Assembly (NCBI GenBank): GCA_016763665.1 | Contig: JAESTI010000242.1 | Location: 1 to 7,083 of the forward strand | DNA length: 7,083 bases | Source: Bacteroidia bacterium | Lineage (GTDB): Bacteria > Bacteroidota > Bacteroidia > Flavobacteriales > NORP286 | Direction of reading: 5' to 3' | In this document: positions 1 to 6,198 of the stretch, piece by piece | Layout of the letters: each line of letters begins with the position of its first letter | How positions within the stretch are numbered: the first letter of the stretch is position 1 | The notes under the pieces: generated by a model | Told to the model about the DNA's origin: nothing | Databases searched by the model: none | What the model saw: the letters and a program-made list of their open reading frames with translations, nothing else | Translations under genes and position numbers: made by a program

Positions 1-78
1 ATTGTATTGCCATATCTCATATGAGTAGGAGTTGGGTTCAAAAACACTTATTACTTTGTCGCTAGCTAAACCATATTT
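1..78 (-). pseudogene. Out-of-frame continuation of the GWxTD domain, running off the window
   Basis: Read on the minus strand from 78 downward, this stretch encodes KYGLASDKVISVFEP followed by NSYSYEIWQYN, open to the window edge. This is what normally follows DRGxVY in GWxTD proteins: a KYG turn, then an acidic/aromatic stretch ending in YEIWxY. The main frame reads codon Tyr at 83-81, then Leu-Asn-Met-Val and a stop at 66-68. One extra base in the TTAAA run at 80-76 would join the frames as VYLKYG or VYFKYG. The gene therefore appears to carry a one-base deletion, or the sequence has an error here. The 3' end lies outside the window. Confidence 0.75.
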
Positions 79-1232
79 AAATAGACCATTCCCCTGTCAG
101 TTTCGTACCCTTTAAGTATTCGGGTGCCATATAATTTTTCAGCGATCTTAACATTTTTGAAATATTTGCGCCACTGACTTTCAGGCTCGTCTGAATTTCT
201 TTTTTCCCAAAATGCCTGGAAGTACTTTTGCATAATGGTAGAATCATTGCTTCCCAAAGCATTTTGAGCAAAAATCAATTCCGTTTCTGATGAAATAGGG
301 GATAAACATTTAACATATTCCTGAATATGGGCTTTATCGAATTTTAATGCAAATCCTCTTGATAAAGTTATGGATATTAACTTATCAAGTGGAGATAACT
401 GGTTGCTACGTTGAAAAAAGAGCCTTCTTTGCCTTAATAGTTTGTTCGTTTTATCTACTACTTCAATGGTGAGATGATAGTTTCCTGAAGGAAGTTTATC
501 AATTGGGAAAGTTCCCATAATAACATTTACACCCTTGGCTGTTTGTTTTGAAAAGTTGCTTAGTGATGCGACTACCTGTTTTGTTTCATATGACTTAACA
601 GAATACCTCACCAAAAAAGGTTGGTCGGTAATAACCTTATCAGTATTGTAAATTTCTGTATAGAATTTGATATGAGTTAAGTGAATTGGGAAGAAATTAC
701 TTGTGTAAGGTATTAAATCAAACCCACTTTTAGTTAGTGGCGTGACTTGCTCCGCTTTATTATAAGAAGTAAGCAGTTCGATATCGGAAATGGAAATACT
801 GTCATTCTGATAGTTGATTTTAATTGGTTGCTCTAGAGAAAATGTATTTGAATTGTTGTTATTGTCAGCTATAGAGATTCCTAATAAATACCTGCCATTA
901 GGGACAGTTATTCTTTGTTGATCAAGAAAATCGAAAGTAATGTTCACAGAATCATCATTTTCAGGACTTAGCAAATTATATCTATCAAAATACTTGACTA
1001 CAGTATCTTGCTTTAATGTTAAAGATATTTGAATTGCAGCTTGAAACTTACCATTAGCATTCCTTTTATAAACAGCTGATTTTCCTATTACTGTAACATA
1101 TGTTTCAAGATAAGGTCCTTTGTCGGGAGAGTTGAAAGTGCAATATGAGAAATATGCCTGTAAATTTTGAGCGTCTATTGTTGAAGTACCTATCAAAAAA
1201 TAGGTAAATAATATACAGATTCTAAAAACCAT
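66..1232 (-). CDS. GWxTD domain-containing exported protein, frameshifted near its C-terminus
   Basis: The intact part of this frame encodes 388 residues. The N-terminus looks like a Sec signal peptide: a short MVFR start, a hydrophobic core ICILFTYFLIG, and a likely cleavage near STIDA-QN. Residues about 25-275 are beta-rich repeats without a recognised enzyme motif. Residues about 280-388 match the GWxTD domain, with FWEKRNSDEP at 341-350 and the signature GYETDRGMVYL at 375-385, where Tyr replaces the usual Trp. The family is common in Bacteroidota and its function is unknown. The frame stops right after this signature, but the domain continues in another frame (see 1-78). I chose the ATG at 1232 because it directly precedes the signal peptide; it overlaps the DUF1571 gene by 11 bases. 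In-frame ATGs at 1268, 1262 and 1259 are possible and would give up to 12 more residues. It is probably co-transcribed with the DUF1571 gene. Confidence 0.8.
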   Translation of the reverse strand: MVFRICILFTYFLIGTSTIDAQNLQAYFSYCTFNSPDKGPYLETYVTVIGKSAVYKRNANGKFQAAIQISLTLKQDTVVKYFDRYNLLSPENDDSVNITFDFLDQQRITVPNGRYLLGISIADNNNNSNTFSLEQPIKINYQNDSISISDIELLTSYNKAEQVTPLTKSGFDLIPYTSNFFPIHLTHIKFYTEIYNTDKVITDQPFLVRYSVKSYETKQVVASLSNFSKQTAKGVNVIMGTFPIDKLPSGNYHLTIEVVDKTNKLLRQRRLFFQRSNQLSPLDKLISITLSRGFALKFDKAHIQEYVKCLSPISSETELIFAQNALGSNDSTIMQKYFQAFWEKRNSDEPESQWRKYFKNVKIAEKLYGTRILKGYETDRGMVYLNMV

Positions 1233-2082
1233 ATTCGCTATACTCAGTTGTGAACTCATCATCTTCAAATTCAGGATTTACTTTAAGTTCCTGATACTCG
1301 TATTCTTCAAATAAACCCTCGTTGTCATAAACGCTTAATACTATTGGGATCATTCGTTCTTTTTCAATTAAAAGTTCCAGTTTTTTTGCGTAATCGTTTG
1401 GGACATTCAATACCTGACCTTCATCAATATCCTTATAATCATCAAGATCATTCATCTGTAAAATAATGTAACCACAAACCATTAGTTTTTTTGCTATATC
1501 TACAACAGTTTCATCGTTTTTAACGGTATAATCGATATGTTTATAATATGAATTGTCAAATGTGACCTTAAAGCATGGTATGTTGTTGTACATTTCATCA
1601 TAAGAAACAGACATTAAATTAGGTATATCATCTTCGTATTTATTAATAAGATGTTCCAGGATTGAAATTACTTTGTCGAAACCAGAGTCATATAATGTAT
1701 GGTGTTGGTTATTTCGCATTATATTTCCGTAGGGGTTAAGCCAGAAATTAAACCATGGAAATCCATTTGGGTTGATGATGGCCTTATTTTCGTTTTCTCC
1801 ATCAATCAATAATGCCTCCAAACCATCACTATCAGGTAAGCCTTGTTTGAAGTAAACCTTCAATTTTGGCTTCTTGATCAACTTTGTATAAGAATAGGAT
1901 TCTGATAATTCTCCATTAACTCTTTCTTTTCTTTTCATGACGTATTCCAAAGCCGTAATTGCTTTAGTGATTTTAAATACCTGATTGGTGAGATCAAGCG
2001 CAGATTTTTTTTGAGGACTACTCGAAAGAGAACTTAGTAACAGAATAGTGAAAGCCAGAGATATTGTTTTTATTGCCGCCAT
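1222..2082 (-). CDS. DUF1571 family exported protein with an embedded LysM-like segment
   Basis: This 286-residue protein begins with a signal peptide (MAAIKTISLAFTILLLSSLSSS, cleavage probably near residue 22-27), so it is likely periplasmic or envelope-associated. The body resembles DUF1571 proteins of Bacteroidota: a helix with TALEYVMKRKERV at 43-55, a stretch about strand/turn KPKLKVYFK, NPNGFPWFNFWLNPYGNIMR at about 104-123, and a C-terminal part VLSVYDNEGLFEEYEY followed by LKVNPEFEDDEF. Between the strand ending near 183 and the C-terminal part, residues about 184-228 read like a LysM repeat: YTVKNDETVVDIAKKL, then a hydrophobic helix, then an acidic turn and EGQVLNVP. No catalytic motif is visible. 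The start ATG follows a 52-base gap with a promoter-like element, and the 3' end overlaps the GWxTD gene. The function is unknown; a role in binding cell-wall or lipid material is inference from the LysM and fold. Confidence 0.82.
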   Translation of the reverse strand: MAAIKTISLAFTILLLSSLSSSPQKKSALDLTNQVFKITKAITALEYVMKRKERVNGELSESYSYTKLIKKPKLKVYFKQGLPDSDGLEALLIDGENENKAIINPNGFPWFNFWLNPYGNIMRNNQHHTLYDSGFDKVISILEHLINKYEDDIPNLMSVSYDEMYNNIPCFKVTFDNSYYKHIDYTVKNDETVVDIAKKLMVCGYIILQMNDLDDYKDIDEGQVLNVPNDYAKKLELLIEKERMIPIVLSVYDNEGLFEEYEYQELKVNPEFEDDEFTTEYSEYGF

Positions 2083-2119
2083 TTGAATCTTAGGAATTGT
2101 AAAGAAATAATGAAAGGTT

Positions 2120-2127
2120 CAAAGGTA
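2120..2127 (-). promoter_or_regulatory. Candidate Bacteroidota-type -7 promoter element (TACCTTTG)
   Basis: The minus strand reads TACCTTTG, an exact match to the TAnnTTTG -7 consensus recognised by the primary sigma factor of Bacteroidota. It lies 37 bases upstream of the DUF1571 start codon, in the only gap between the heptose genes and the envelope-protein pair. I see no clear TTG at the -33 distance, so the promoter would be non-ideal. It could start a transcript for the DUF1571 and GWxTD genes. Confidence 0.4.
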
Positions 2128-2134
2128 TCTAATT

Positions 2135-2701
2135 TTAGGTAATGTTGCGAGTAAGGATATGTAAATCAGAAAAGTGGTAGTCAATTAGATTATTATTCGT
2201 GACAGGAAATTGGTTTGTAATTAGCACTGTTGTCATATTGAGCCTTTTAGCAAATTCCATATCGGATATTGAATCACCGATCAACAAAGATTTTTGGAAA
2301 TTAATTTGTGGAAAATCTGCTTTAGCTTGAAGAGCAAGACCGGTTTGAGGCTTTCTGCAATTGCAGTTATCTTCAATAATATGTGGACAATGATATATGC
2401 TATCTATTTTCCCTCCTGATTTGCCAACTTCTAATTTCATTTTATCATGAATGCCAGATAGATCATTTTCCGTTATTAATCCTCTACCAATACATCTTTG
2501 ATTTGTAACAATAACAGTTATTCTAACTAGTGAAGATAAAACTTTGAGCATTTCTAAAGCTCCATCCCGAAATTGAAACTGTTTCCAATTACAGACATAA
2601 CCATTATCAATTTTTTCATTGATAACTCCGTCTCTATCCAAAAGCAGAGTCCAGCTTTGGTCAATTGATAAATCGCTTAAATTCTTCTTGGGCTCGGTCA
2701 T
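2135..2701 (-). CDS. gmhB: D-glycero-D-manno-heptose 1,7-bisphosphate phosphatase (HAD family)
   Basis: This cytosolic HAD phosphatase removes the C7 phosphate of D-glycero-D-manno-heptose 1,7-bisphosphate to give the 1-phosphate. The 188 residues match the family length. HAD motif 1 is LLLDRDGVIN (Asp22 nucleophile, Asp24 acid/base), motif 2 is IVTNQR (Asn67), motif 3 is CRKPQTG (Lys117), and motif 4 is IGDSISDMEFA (Asp143, Asp147). A structural zinc site, typical of GmhB, is formed by Cys105, His107, Cys113 and Cys115. The NQRGIGRG consensus has Cys70 in place of Gly. The ATG at 2701 is inside the hddC end (41-base overlap, different frame). No later ATG precedes motif 1, and the stretch DLSIDQSWTLLLDRDG is family-like, so the start is credible. 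Next to hddA and hddC it should act on the alpha anomer for GDP-heptose synthesis (inference from context). Confidence 0.93.
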   Translation of the reverse strand: MTEPKKNLSDLSIDQSWTLLLDRDGVINEKIDNGYVCNWKQFQFRDGALEMLKVLSSLVRITVIVTNQRCIGRGLITENDLSGIHDKMKLEVGKSGGKIDSIYHCPHIIEDNCNCRKPQTGLALQAKADFPQINFQKSLLIGDSISDMEFAKRLNMTTVLITNQFPVTNNNLIDYHFSDLHILTRNIT

Positions 2702-3365
2702 AATCTTCAGGAATTCCTATATCAATAAAGTAGTTGTCAAAAGGAAATCCATAATAGGAATGTTCACGATAATGTTTTTCTAATACATCTTTTTCAAATG
2801 AGAATTTATCAGGAAGCTGTAGTGAAGTTAAATAGGAACTATTCAATAAAAAGATTCCTCCATTGATCAATCCTGCTTCAGTATATTTTTTTTCTTCAAA
2901 AGATGTAATTGAATTATTTTCATTGATGTTGACAGATCCATACCTGTCATATTTTTCCATTGGCTTCAATGCTAATGAAATGTTTGAATTGTGAGAAATG
3001 TGTTGAGAGTAAAATAACTTCAAAGAAACGTCAAAGTAAGTATCTCCATTAATAACAAAAACACGATCGTTTTCAACTTTGTCAAGTGCATTTTGGATTC
3101 CACCACCGGTTCCTAAAGCTTCCTTTTCAACGGCATATTCTAATGAAAGAGATTTATATTTATTCTTAAAATGATCCTGAATTTTTTCATGAAGATGTCC
3201 AACAGAAAGAATAGCTTTGGTGATTCTGTTTTCTATTAAATAATCAAAAACATATTGTAAGAACGGCAATTTATTTACCGGAGCCATCGGTTTGGGGATG
3301 TCACCGAGAATATGGCTTAATCGCGTGCCAAATCCACCTGCTAAAACGATAGCTTCGTTAGTCAT
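2661..3365 (-). CDS. hddC: D-glycero-alpha-D-manno-heptose 1-phosphate guanylyltransferase
   Basis: This 234-residue sugar-nucleotidyltransferase is predicted to join heptose 1-phosphate to GTP, giving GDP-D-glycero-alpha-D-manno-heptose and pyrophosphate. The N-terminal nucleotide-binding signature LAGGFGTRL lies at 8-16 and is followed by IPKPMAPV at 23-30, with Lys25 as the usual catalytic lysine. LGTGGGI at 84-90 contacts the base and sugar, INGDTYFD at 105-112 carries the metal-binding Asp108, and INGGIFLL at 167-174 and FIDIGIPEDYDRA at 213-225 complete the pattern of this short subfamily. There is no left-handed helix extension. By motifs alone it could be another hexose-1-phosphate nucleotidyltransferase; assignment as HddC rests on the adjacent hddA, gmhA and gmhB genes. 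The ATG at 3365 lies 11 bases after gmhA, and the 3' end overlaps gmhB, so translation of the two is probably coupled. Confidence 0.9.
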   Translation of the reverse strand: MTNEAIVLAGGFGTRLSHILGDIPKPMAPVNKLPFLQYVFDYLIENRITKAILSVGHLHEKIQDHFKNKYKSLSLEYAVEKEALGTGGGIQNALDKVENDRVFVINGDTYFDVSLKLFYSQHISHNSNISLALKPMEKYDRYGSVNINENNSITSFEEKKYTEAGLINGGIFLLNSSYLTSLQLPDKFSFEKDVLEKHYREHSYYGFPFDNYFIDIGIPEDYDRAQEEFKRFIN

Positions 3366-3376
3366 TTAGAATGAAC

Positions 3377-3958
3377 TTAGTTGAAGAGTTCCTTTTCCAC
3401 CAATTCGCAAATGATATGTCCGACAAGAATATGGGATTCCTGTATGCGCGGCGTATCTGTAGATGGAATATTGATCAGGTATTTACAGGTATCCTTCATA
3501 TTCCCTCCGGTATTGCCTGTAAAGCCAATGGTTATCATTTCCTGCTCATTTGCTTGATTGAGTGCATTTACAATATTGGCAGAGTTGCCGGAAGTAGAAA
3601 TACCAAAAAGGACATCACCTTGTCTTCCTTTAGCCTTAACAAGACGTGAATAAACTTCATCGTAAGAATAATCATTAGCAACAGCAGTGAGATAGGAGGT
3701 GTTCACATGAAGCGCTTCCGCAAAAAGTGGATCACGATCGGTATAAAACCTGCCTGAAAATTCAGCAGCTAAGTGTTGTGCATCTGCAGCACTTCCACCA
3801 TTTCCGCAGAACAAAACTTTCTTATCGTTTTGAAAAGCAGAAATAACTTCTTCAACAACTTTTTGAATGGTCTCAAGTAGATGCTCATTGTTTAAAAGTT
3901 GTTGTTTGGTTGCAACGGAACTTTCAATTATTGATCTTATTTTATCTAAATGCTCCAT
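3377..3958 (-). CDS. gmhA: Sedoheptulose 7-phosphate isomerase
   Basis: This 193-residue SIS-domain protein converts sedoheptulose 7-phosphate to D-glycero-D-manno-heptose 7-phosphate, the first committed step to activated heptose. Its length equals that of typical GmhA. The phosphate-binding SIS motifs are VLFCGNGGSAADAQHLA at about 48-64 and GISTSGNSANIVNAL. His62, Glu66, Gln173 and His181 fall at the zinc/catalytic positions known for the E. coli enzyme (61, 65, 172, 180, offset by one). The C-terminal stretch TPRIQESHILVGHIICELVE is also diagnostic. The enzyme is cytosolic and works as a tetramer in the family. The ATG at 3958 lies inside the hddA end (13-base overlap), which supports translational coupling in the heptose cassette. 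Confidence 0.95.
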   Translation of the reverse strand: MEHLDKIRSIIESSVATKQQLLNNEHLLETIQKVVEEVISAFQNDKKVLFCGNGGSAADAQHLAAEFSGRFYTDRDPLFAEALHVNTSYLTAVANDYSYDEVYSRLVKAKGRQGDVLFGISTSGNSANIVNALNQANEQEMITIGFTGNTGGNMKDTCKYLINIPSTDTPRIQESHILVGHIICELVEKELFN

Positions 3959-4968
3959 GTAGTTAATCCTGATCTTGTGAAAAAATATCTTCTTACTCTG
4001 CCTTCAAATTGCTCAAGTGATTTTACAACTTTATATCTTGATACACCGGGACAATATATAAGCATAAATCCACCACCCCCCGCTCCTGAGATCTTTCCTC
4101 CGCTTGCTCCAGCTTTTAAAACTGTTTCGTAAACCCTGTCAATTTCCGGGTTTGTGATGCCATCTGCCATATTCTTTTTATGCTCCCATCCAAAATCTAA
4201 AATTTCACCAATAATATCTAATTCTCCTTTTAACAAGGCTTCTTTCATTTTTATTGCCTGCTCTTTTACGTTATGAGTGGCTTCAATTGATTTCTGGTCG
4301 TTATCCAGAATGTTTTTGGTTTGCTTTTCTATTATTTCAGATGAGACTCTACTGGTGGCTGTATAGTAAAGAAGAAGGTTGTTTTCCAGTTCTGTACAAT
4401 GATGAAGTGGTATTCTCAAAGGATTTACGATCACTTTTTCGTCTTTGTAAAACTCCATGAAATTGAATCCGCCAAATGTGGCTGCGTATTGATCTTGTCT
4501 TCCACCTGCCATTTTTAAGTCAATTCGTTCAATTTCATAAGCGAGATTCGCAATGTCATATTCGCCCAAAGGAAGTTTTAACCATTCTACGAAAGCTCCA
4601 AGGATAGCAACGACAAGTGTTGATGATGTACCCAAACCTGATCCTGCTGGAGCGTCTACATATGTGGTTAATTCAAAAGAGAGCGGTTTTTTAGTAAATT
4701 GTTTAACGACTCTATTGTAAACTCCTTTTAAGAGATCAAGTTTCCCATCAATTTCAAGTTCATCAGTTGAATTAACTTCAACTACTTCCTCTTTGTCAGC
4801 AGCATGAAAAATTATTTTGCCATCATCTCTAGGTTGAATAGTAGCGTAGGCGTAAAGGCAAACAGTTGCATTGAGTATTGCACCGCCATAATTATCAGAG
4901 TAGGGGCTAACATCAGTTCCTCCTCCGGCTAATCCAATTCTTAAGGGTGCTTTGCTTCTTACTATCAT
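3946..4968 (-). CDS. hddA: D-glycero-alpha-D-manno-heptose 7-phosphate kinase (GHMP kinase)
   Basis: This 340-residue GHMP-superfamily kinase phosphorylates heptose 7-phosphate at the anomeric carbon, giving the alpha 1,7-bisphosphate. Motif 1 is RSKAPLRIGLAGGGTDVSPY at 4-23, motif 2 (the ATP phosphate loop) is PAGSGLGTSS at 107-116, and motif 3 is GKISGAGGGGFMLIY at 291-305. GGRQDQYAATFGG at 155-167 and the C-terminal GLTTWSI are typical of HddA-like enzymes and separate them from galactokinase and mevalonate kinase. The product is cytosolic and uses ATP. Having HddA rather than a bifunctional HldE directs the pathway to GDP-heptose. It is the first gene of the heptose cassette; its ATG at 4968 follows a 96-base spacer after the GT4 gene, and its 3' end overlaps gmhA. 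A related kinase acting on fucose is an alternative by family, but the neighbours argue against it. Confidence 0.93.
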   Translation of the reverse strand: MIVRSKAPLRIGLAGGGTDVSPYSDNYGGAILNATVCLYAYATIQPRDDGKIIFHAADKEEVVEVNSTDELEIDGKLDLLKGVYNRVVKQFTKKPLSFELTTYVDAPAGSGLGTSSTLVVAILGAFVEWLKLPLGEYDIANLAYEIERIDLKMAGGRQDQYAATFGGFNFMEFYKDEKVIVNPLRIPLHHCTELENNLLLYYTATSRVSSEIIEKQTKNILDNDQKSIEATHNVKEQAIKMKEALLKGELDIIGEILDFGWEHKKNMADGITNPEIDRVYETVLKAGASGGKISGAGGGGFMLIYCPGVSRYKVVKSLEQFEGRVRRYFFTRSGLTTWSI

Positions 4969-5064
4969 TTAGTCAATTAGTATTTAACAATTTGCAATTA
5001 ACAGTTAGCAAATATCAAATAATATCTCTTATTTCAATCAACAAATTTTCAAATTATCTAATTT
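4969..5064. other. AT-rich, repeat-like spacer between the GT4 gene and hddA
   Basis: This 96-base gap has no open frame of note. It is made of variants of short words such as CAATTTGCAATTAAC and AATTTTCAAATT. No exact TAnnTTTG promoter element is seen on the minus strand, and no strong GC hairpin followed by a T-run that would end transcription. The simplest reading is that the glycosyltransferase transcript reads through into hddA. A promoter with a poor consensus match cannot be excluded. Confidence 0.5.
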
Positions 5065-5071
5065 TCAAATT
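5044..5071. repeat. Tandem-like direct repeat, two copies of AATTTTCAAATT
   Basis: The 12-base word AATTTTCAAATT occurs at 5044-5055 and again at 5060-5071, a 16-base period with the linker ATCT. The second copy runs into the 3' end of the GT4 gene and supplies its TGA stop (5065-5067). The word is itself partly palindromic. It resembles short dispersed intergenic repeats seen in Bacteroidota genomes, but its copy number in this genome cannot be judged here. Confidence 0.6.
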
Positions 5072-6198
5072 GTTTTATAAAGTTCTTCTATTTTATGAAC
5101 AAATATATCCCAACCATATTTCTTTTTTTCTTCCATAACGCCTGAAACGAAGAAATCTTCTTTTTTTTCATTATAAAATTTGTAGATGGCTTCTGCTATC
5201 TCTTCAGGATCTTGATTAACCACATACCCAACCTTTTCGTTCGGAACCATTTCAGGAAGCCCTCCAACATTGGTTACTATCATTGGTTTGTTAAAATGGT
5301 AAGCGATTTGTGTTACTCCACTCTGAGTTGCTGATTTATAAGGCTGTACAATTATATCTGCTGCACAGAAATATTTTTGCACATCTGAGTTTGGAACAAA
5401 TTCATCTTTTAAGATGATGTGATCTTGCAAATTATTCTCTGCAATAATTTTTTGGTAGGGTTCAGGGTTTTCGTAATACTCTCCTGCGACTATCAATTTT
5501 AATTGGAGGTTTCTGAGTTTTTCATTAGCAAAAGCCTTTAGCAAAAGGTCTAAACCTTTATAGGCTCTAATAAATCCGAAGAACAAAAGATAATTGAAAT
5601 TCGGGTCAAGGTTTAGTCGTTCTTTTGCTGATTGTTTAGGAATTATTTCTCCAAAATTACTATATAGTGGGTGAGGGGTGAGAAACATTGGTTTTGATGT
5701 ATTAAATTGTTCAAGGTCTTTCAGGACGGTATCTGACATACTTATAAACCCATCACAACTATTTACGAAATATTGAATAAGCTGATTGTCAAATGGCCGT
5801 TTTTCATGTGGAATTACATTGTCTGTTATCGCAATTACTTTGGTGTGTTTATTTTTTTTGATGATGCGAGCGATAGTTCCAAAACATAGAGAAATAAAAG
5901 GAATCCAAAACTTAAAAATTACTAAGTCAGGTTTGAGTTTTTTTATTTTATTTCCAACTATTATCCAATTGAGTGGATTGATAGAGTTTACAGCTCTTGT
6001 TATTTTGAGATCACTGGGAGCAGGTTCATCAGAAAGCTGTGTTTTACCAGGAAATAATATCGAAGGATATTGTAAGATAAAAGTGAAAATTTCTACTTCA
6101 CGATCTTCAGTTTGCAAAACTCTTGCAAGTTGTTCCTTAAAAGTAGCCAATCCACCCCTGTATGGGTAGGCCGATCCAATAATAATAACCTTTTGCAC
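5065..6198 (-). CDS. Glycosyltransferase family 4-like protein
   Basis: This 377-residue protein has the GT-B fold of GT4 enzymes, which transfer a sugar from a nucleotide donor to a growing glycan at the cytosolic face. The N-terminal acceptor domain begins with VIIIGSAYPYRGGLATF (4-20), with the Gly-Gly turn of the family. The C-terminal donor domain has LLFFGFIRAYKGLDLLLKAF (204-223), equivalent to the usual G-R-x-x-x-x-K-G segment, and VQPYKSATQSGVTQIAY (284-300) then PMIVTNVGGLPEMV (305-318). The classical E-x7-E motif is replaced in this loop: Ala/Thr stands at the first Glu and Gln297 at the second. The donor and acceptor cannot be told from sequence. The start is GTG at 6198-6196, sharing one base with the GT2 stop (TAGTG), which implies translational coupling. 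The frame contains several A7-A8 runs on its coding strand. Confidence 0.88.
   Translation of the reverse strand: MQKVIIIGSAYPYRGGLATFKEQLARVLQTEDREVEIFTFILQYPSILFPGKTQLSDEPAPSDLKITRAVNSINPLNWIIVGNKIKKLKPDLVIFKFWIPFISLCFGTIARIIKKNKHTKVIAITDNVIPHEKRPFDNQLIQYFVNSCDGFISMSDTVLKDLEQFNTSKPMFLTPHPLYSNFGEIIPKQSAKERLNLDPNFNYLLFFGFIRAYKGLDLLLKAFANEKLRNLQLKLIVAGEYYENPEPYQKIIAENNLQDHIILKDEFVPNSDVQKYFCAADIIVQPYKSATQSGVTQIAYHFNKPMIVTNVGGLPEMVPNEKVGYVVNQDPEEIAEAIYKFYNEKKEDFFVSGVMEEKKKYGWDIFVHKIEELYKTI

Noticed and set aside
77..271. Short minus-strand frame of 64 codons
   Set aside because: It overlaps the well-supported GWxTD coding frame and does not resemble any domain. It is not the frame that carries the continuation of the domain below position 78.
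1233..1268. N-terminal extension of the GWxTD protein from the ATG at 1268
   Set aside because: It would put 12 polar residues before the signal peptide and increase the overlap with the DUF1571 gene to 47 bases. The start at 1232 is simpler, though the longer form is not excluded.
3371..3649. Open frame of 92 codons on the plus strand
   Set aside because: It lies opposite gmhA, whose catalytic residues are all conserved, and its product has no recognisable motif.
4076..4081. C6 run as a phase-variation tract in hddA
   Set aside because: It encodes the conserved glycine-rich motif 3 of GHMP kinases, and six bases is too short to suggest variation.
4990..5013. Inverted repeat ATTTGC ... GCAAAT in the spacer
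   Set aside because: The stem is only six pairs, mostly A-T, with a 12-base loop and no T-run after it on the minus strand. It is not convincing as a terminator or operator.
5786..6169. Open frame of 127 codons on the plus strand
   Set aside because: It is antisense to the N-terminal half of the GT4 gene, with no start context and no family resemblance.
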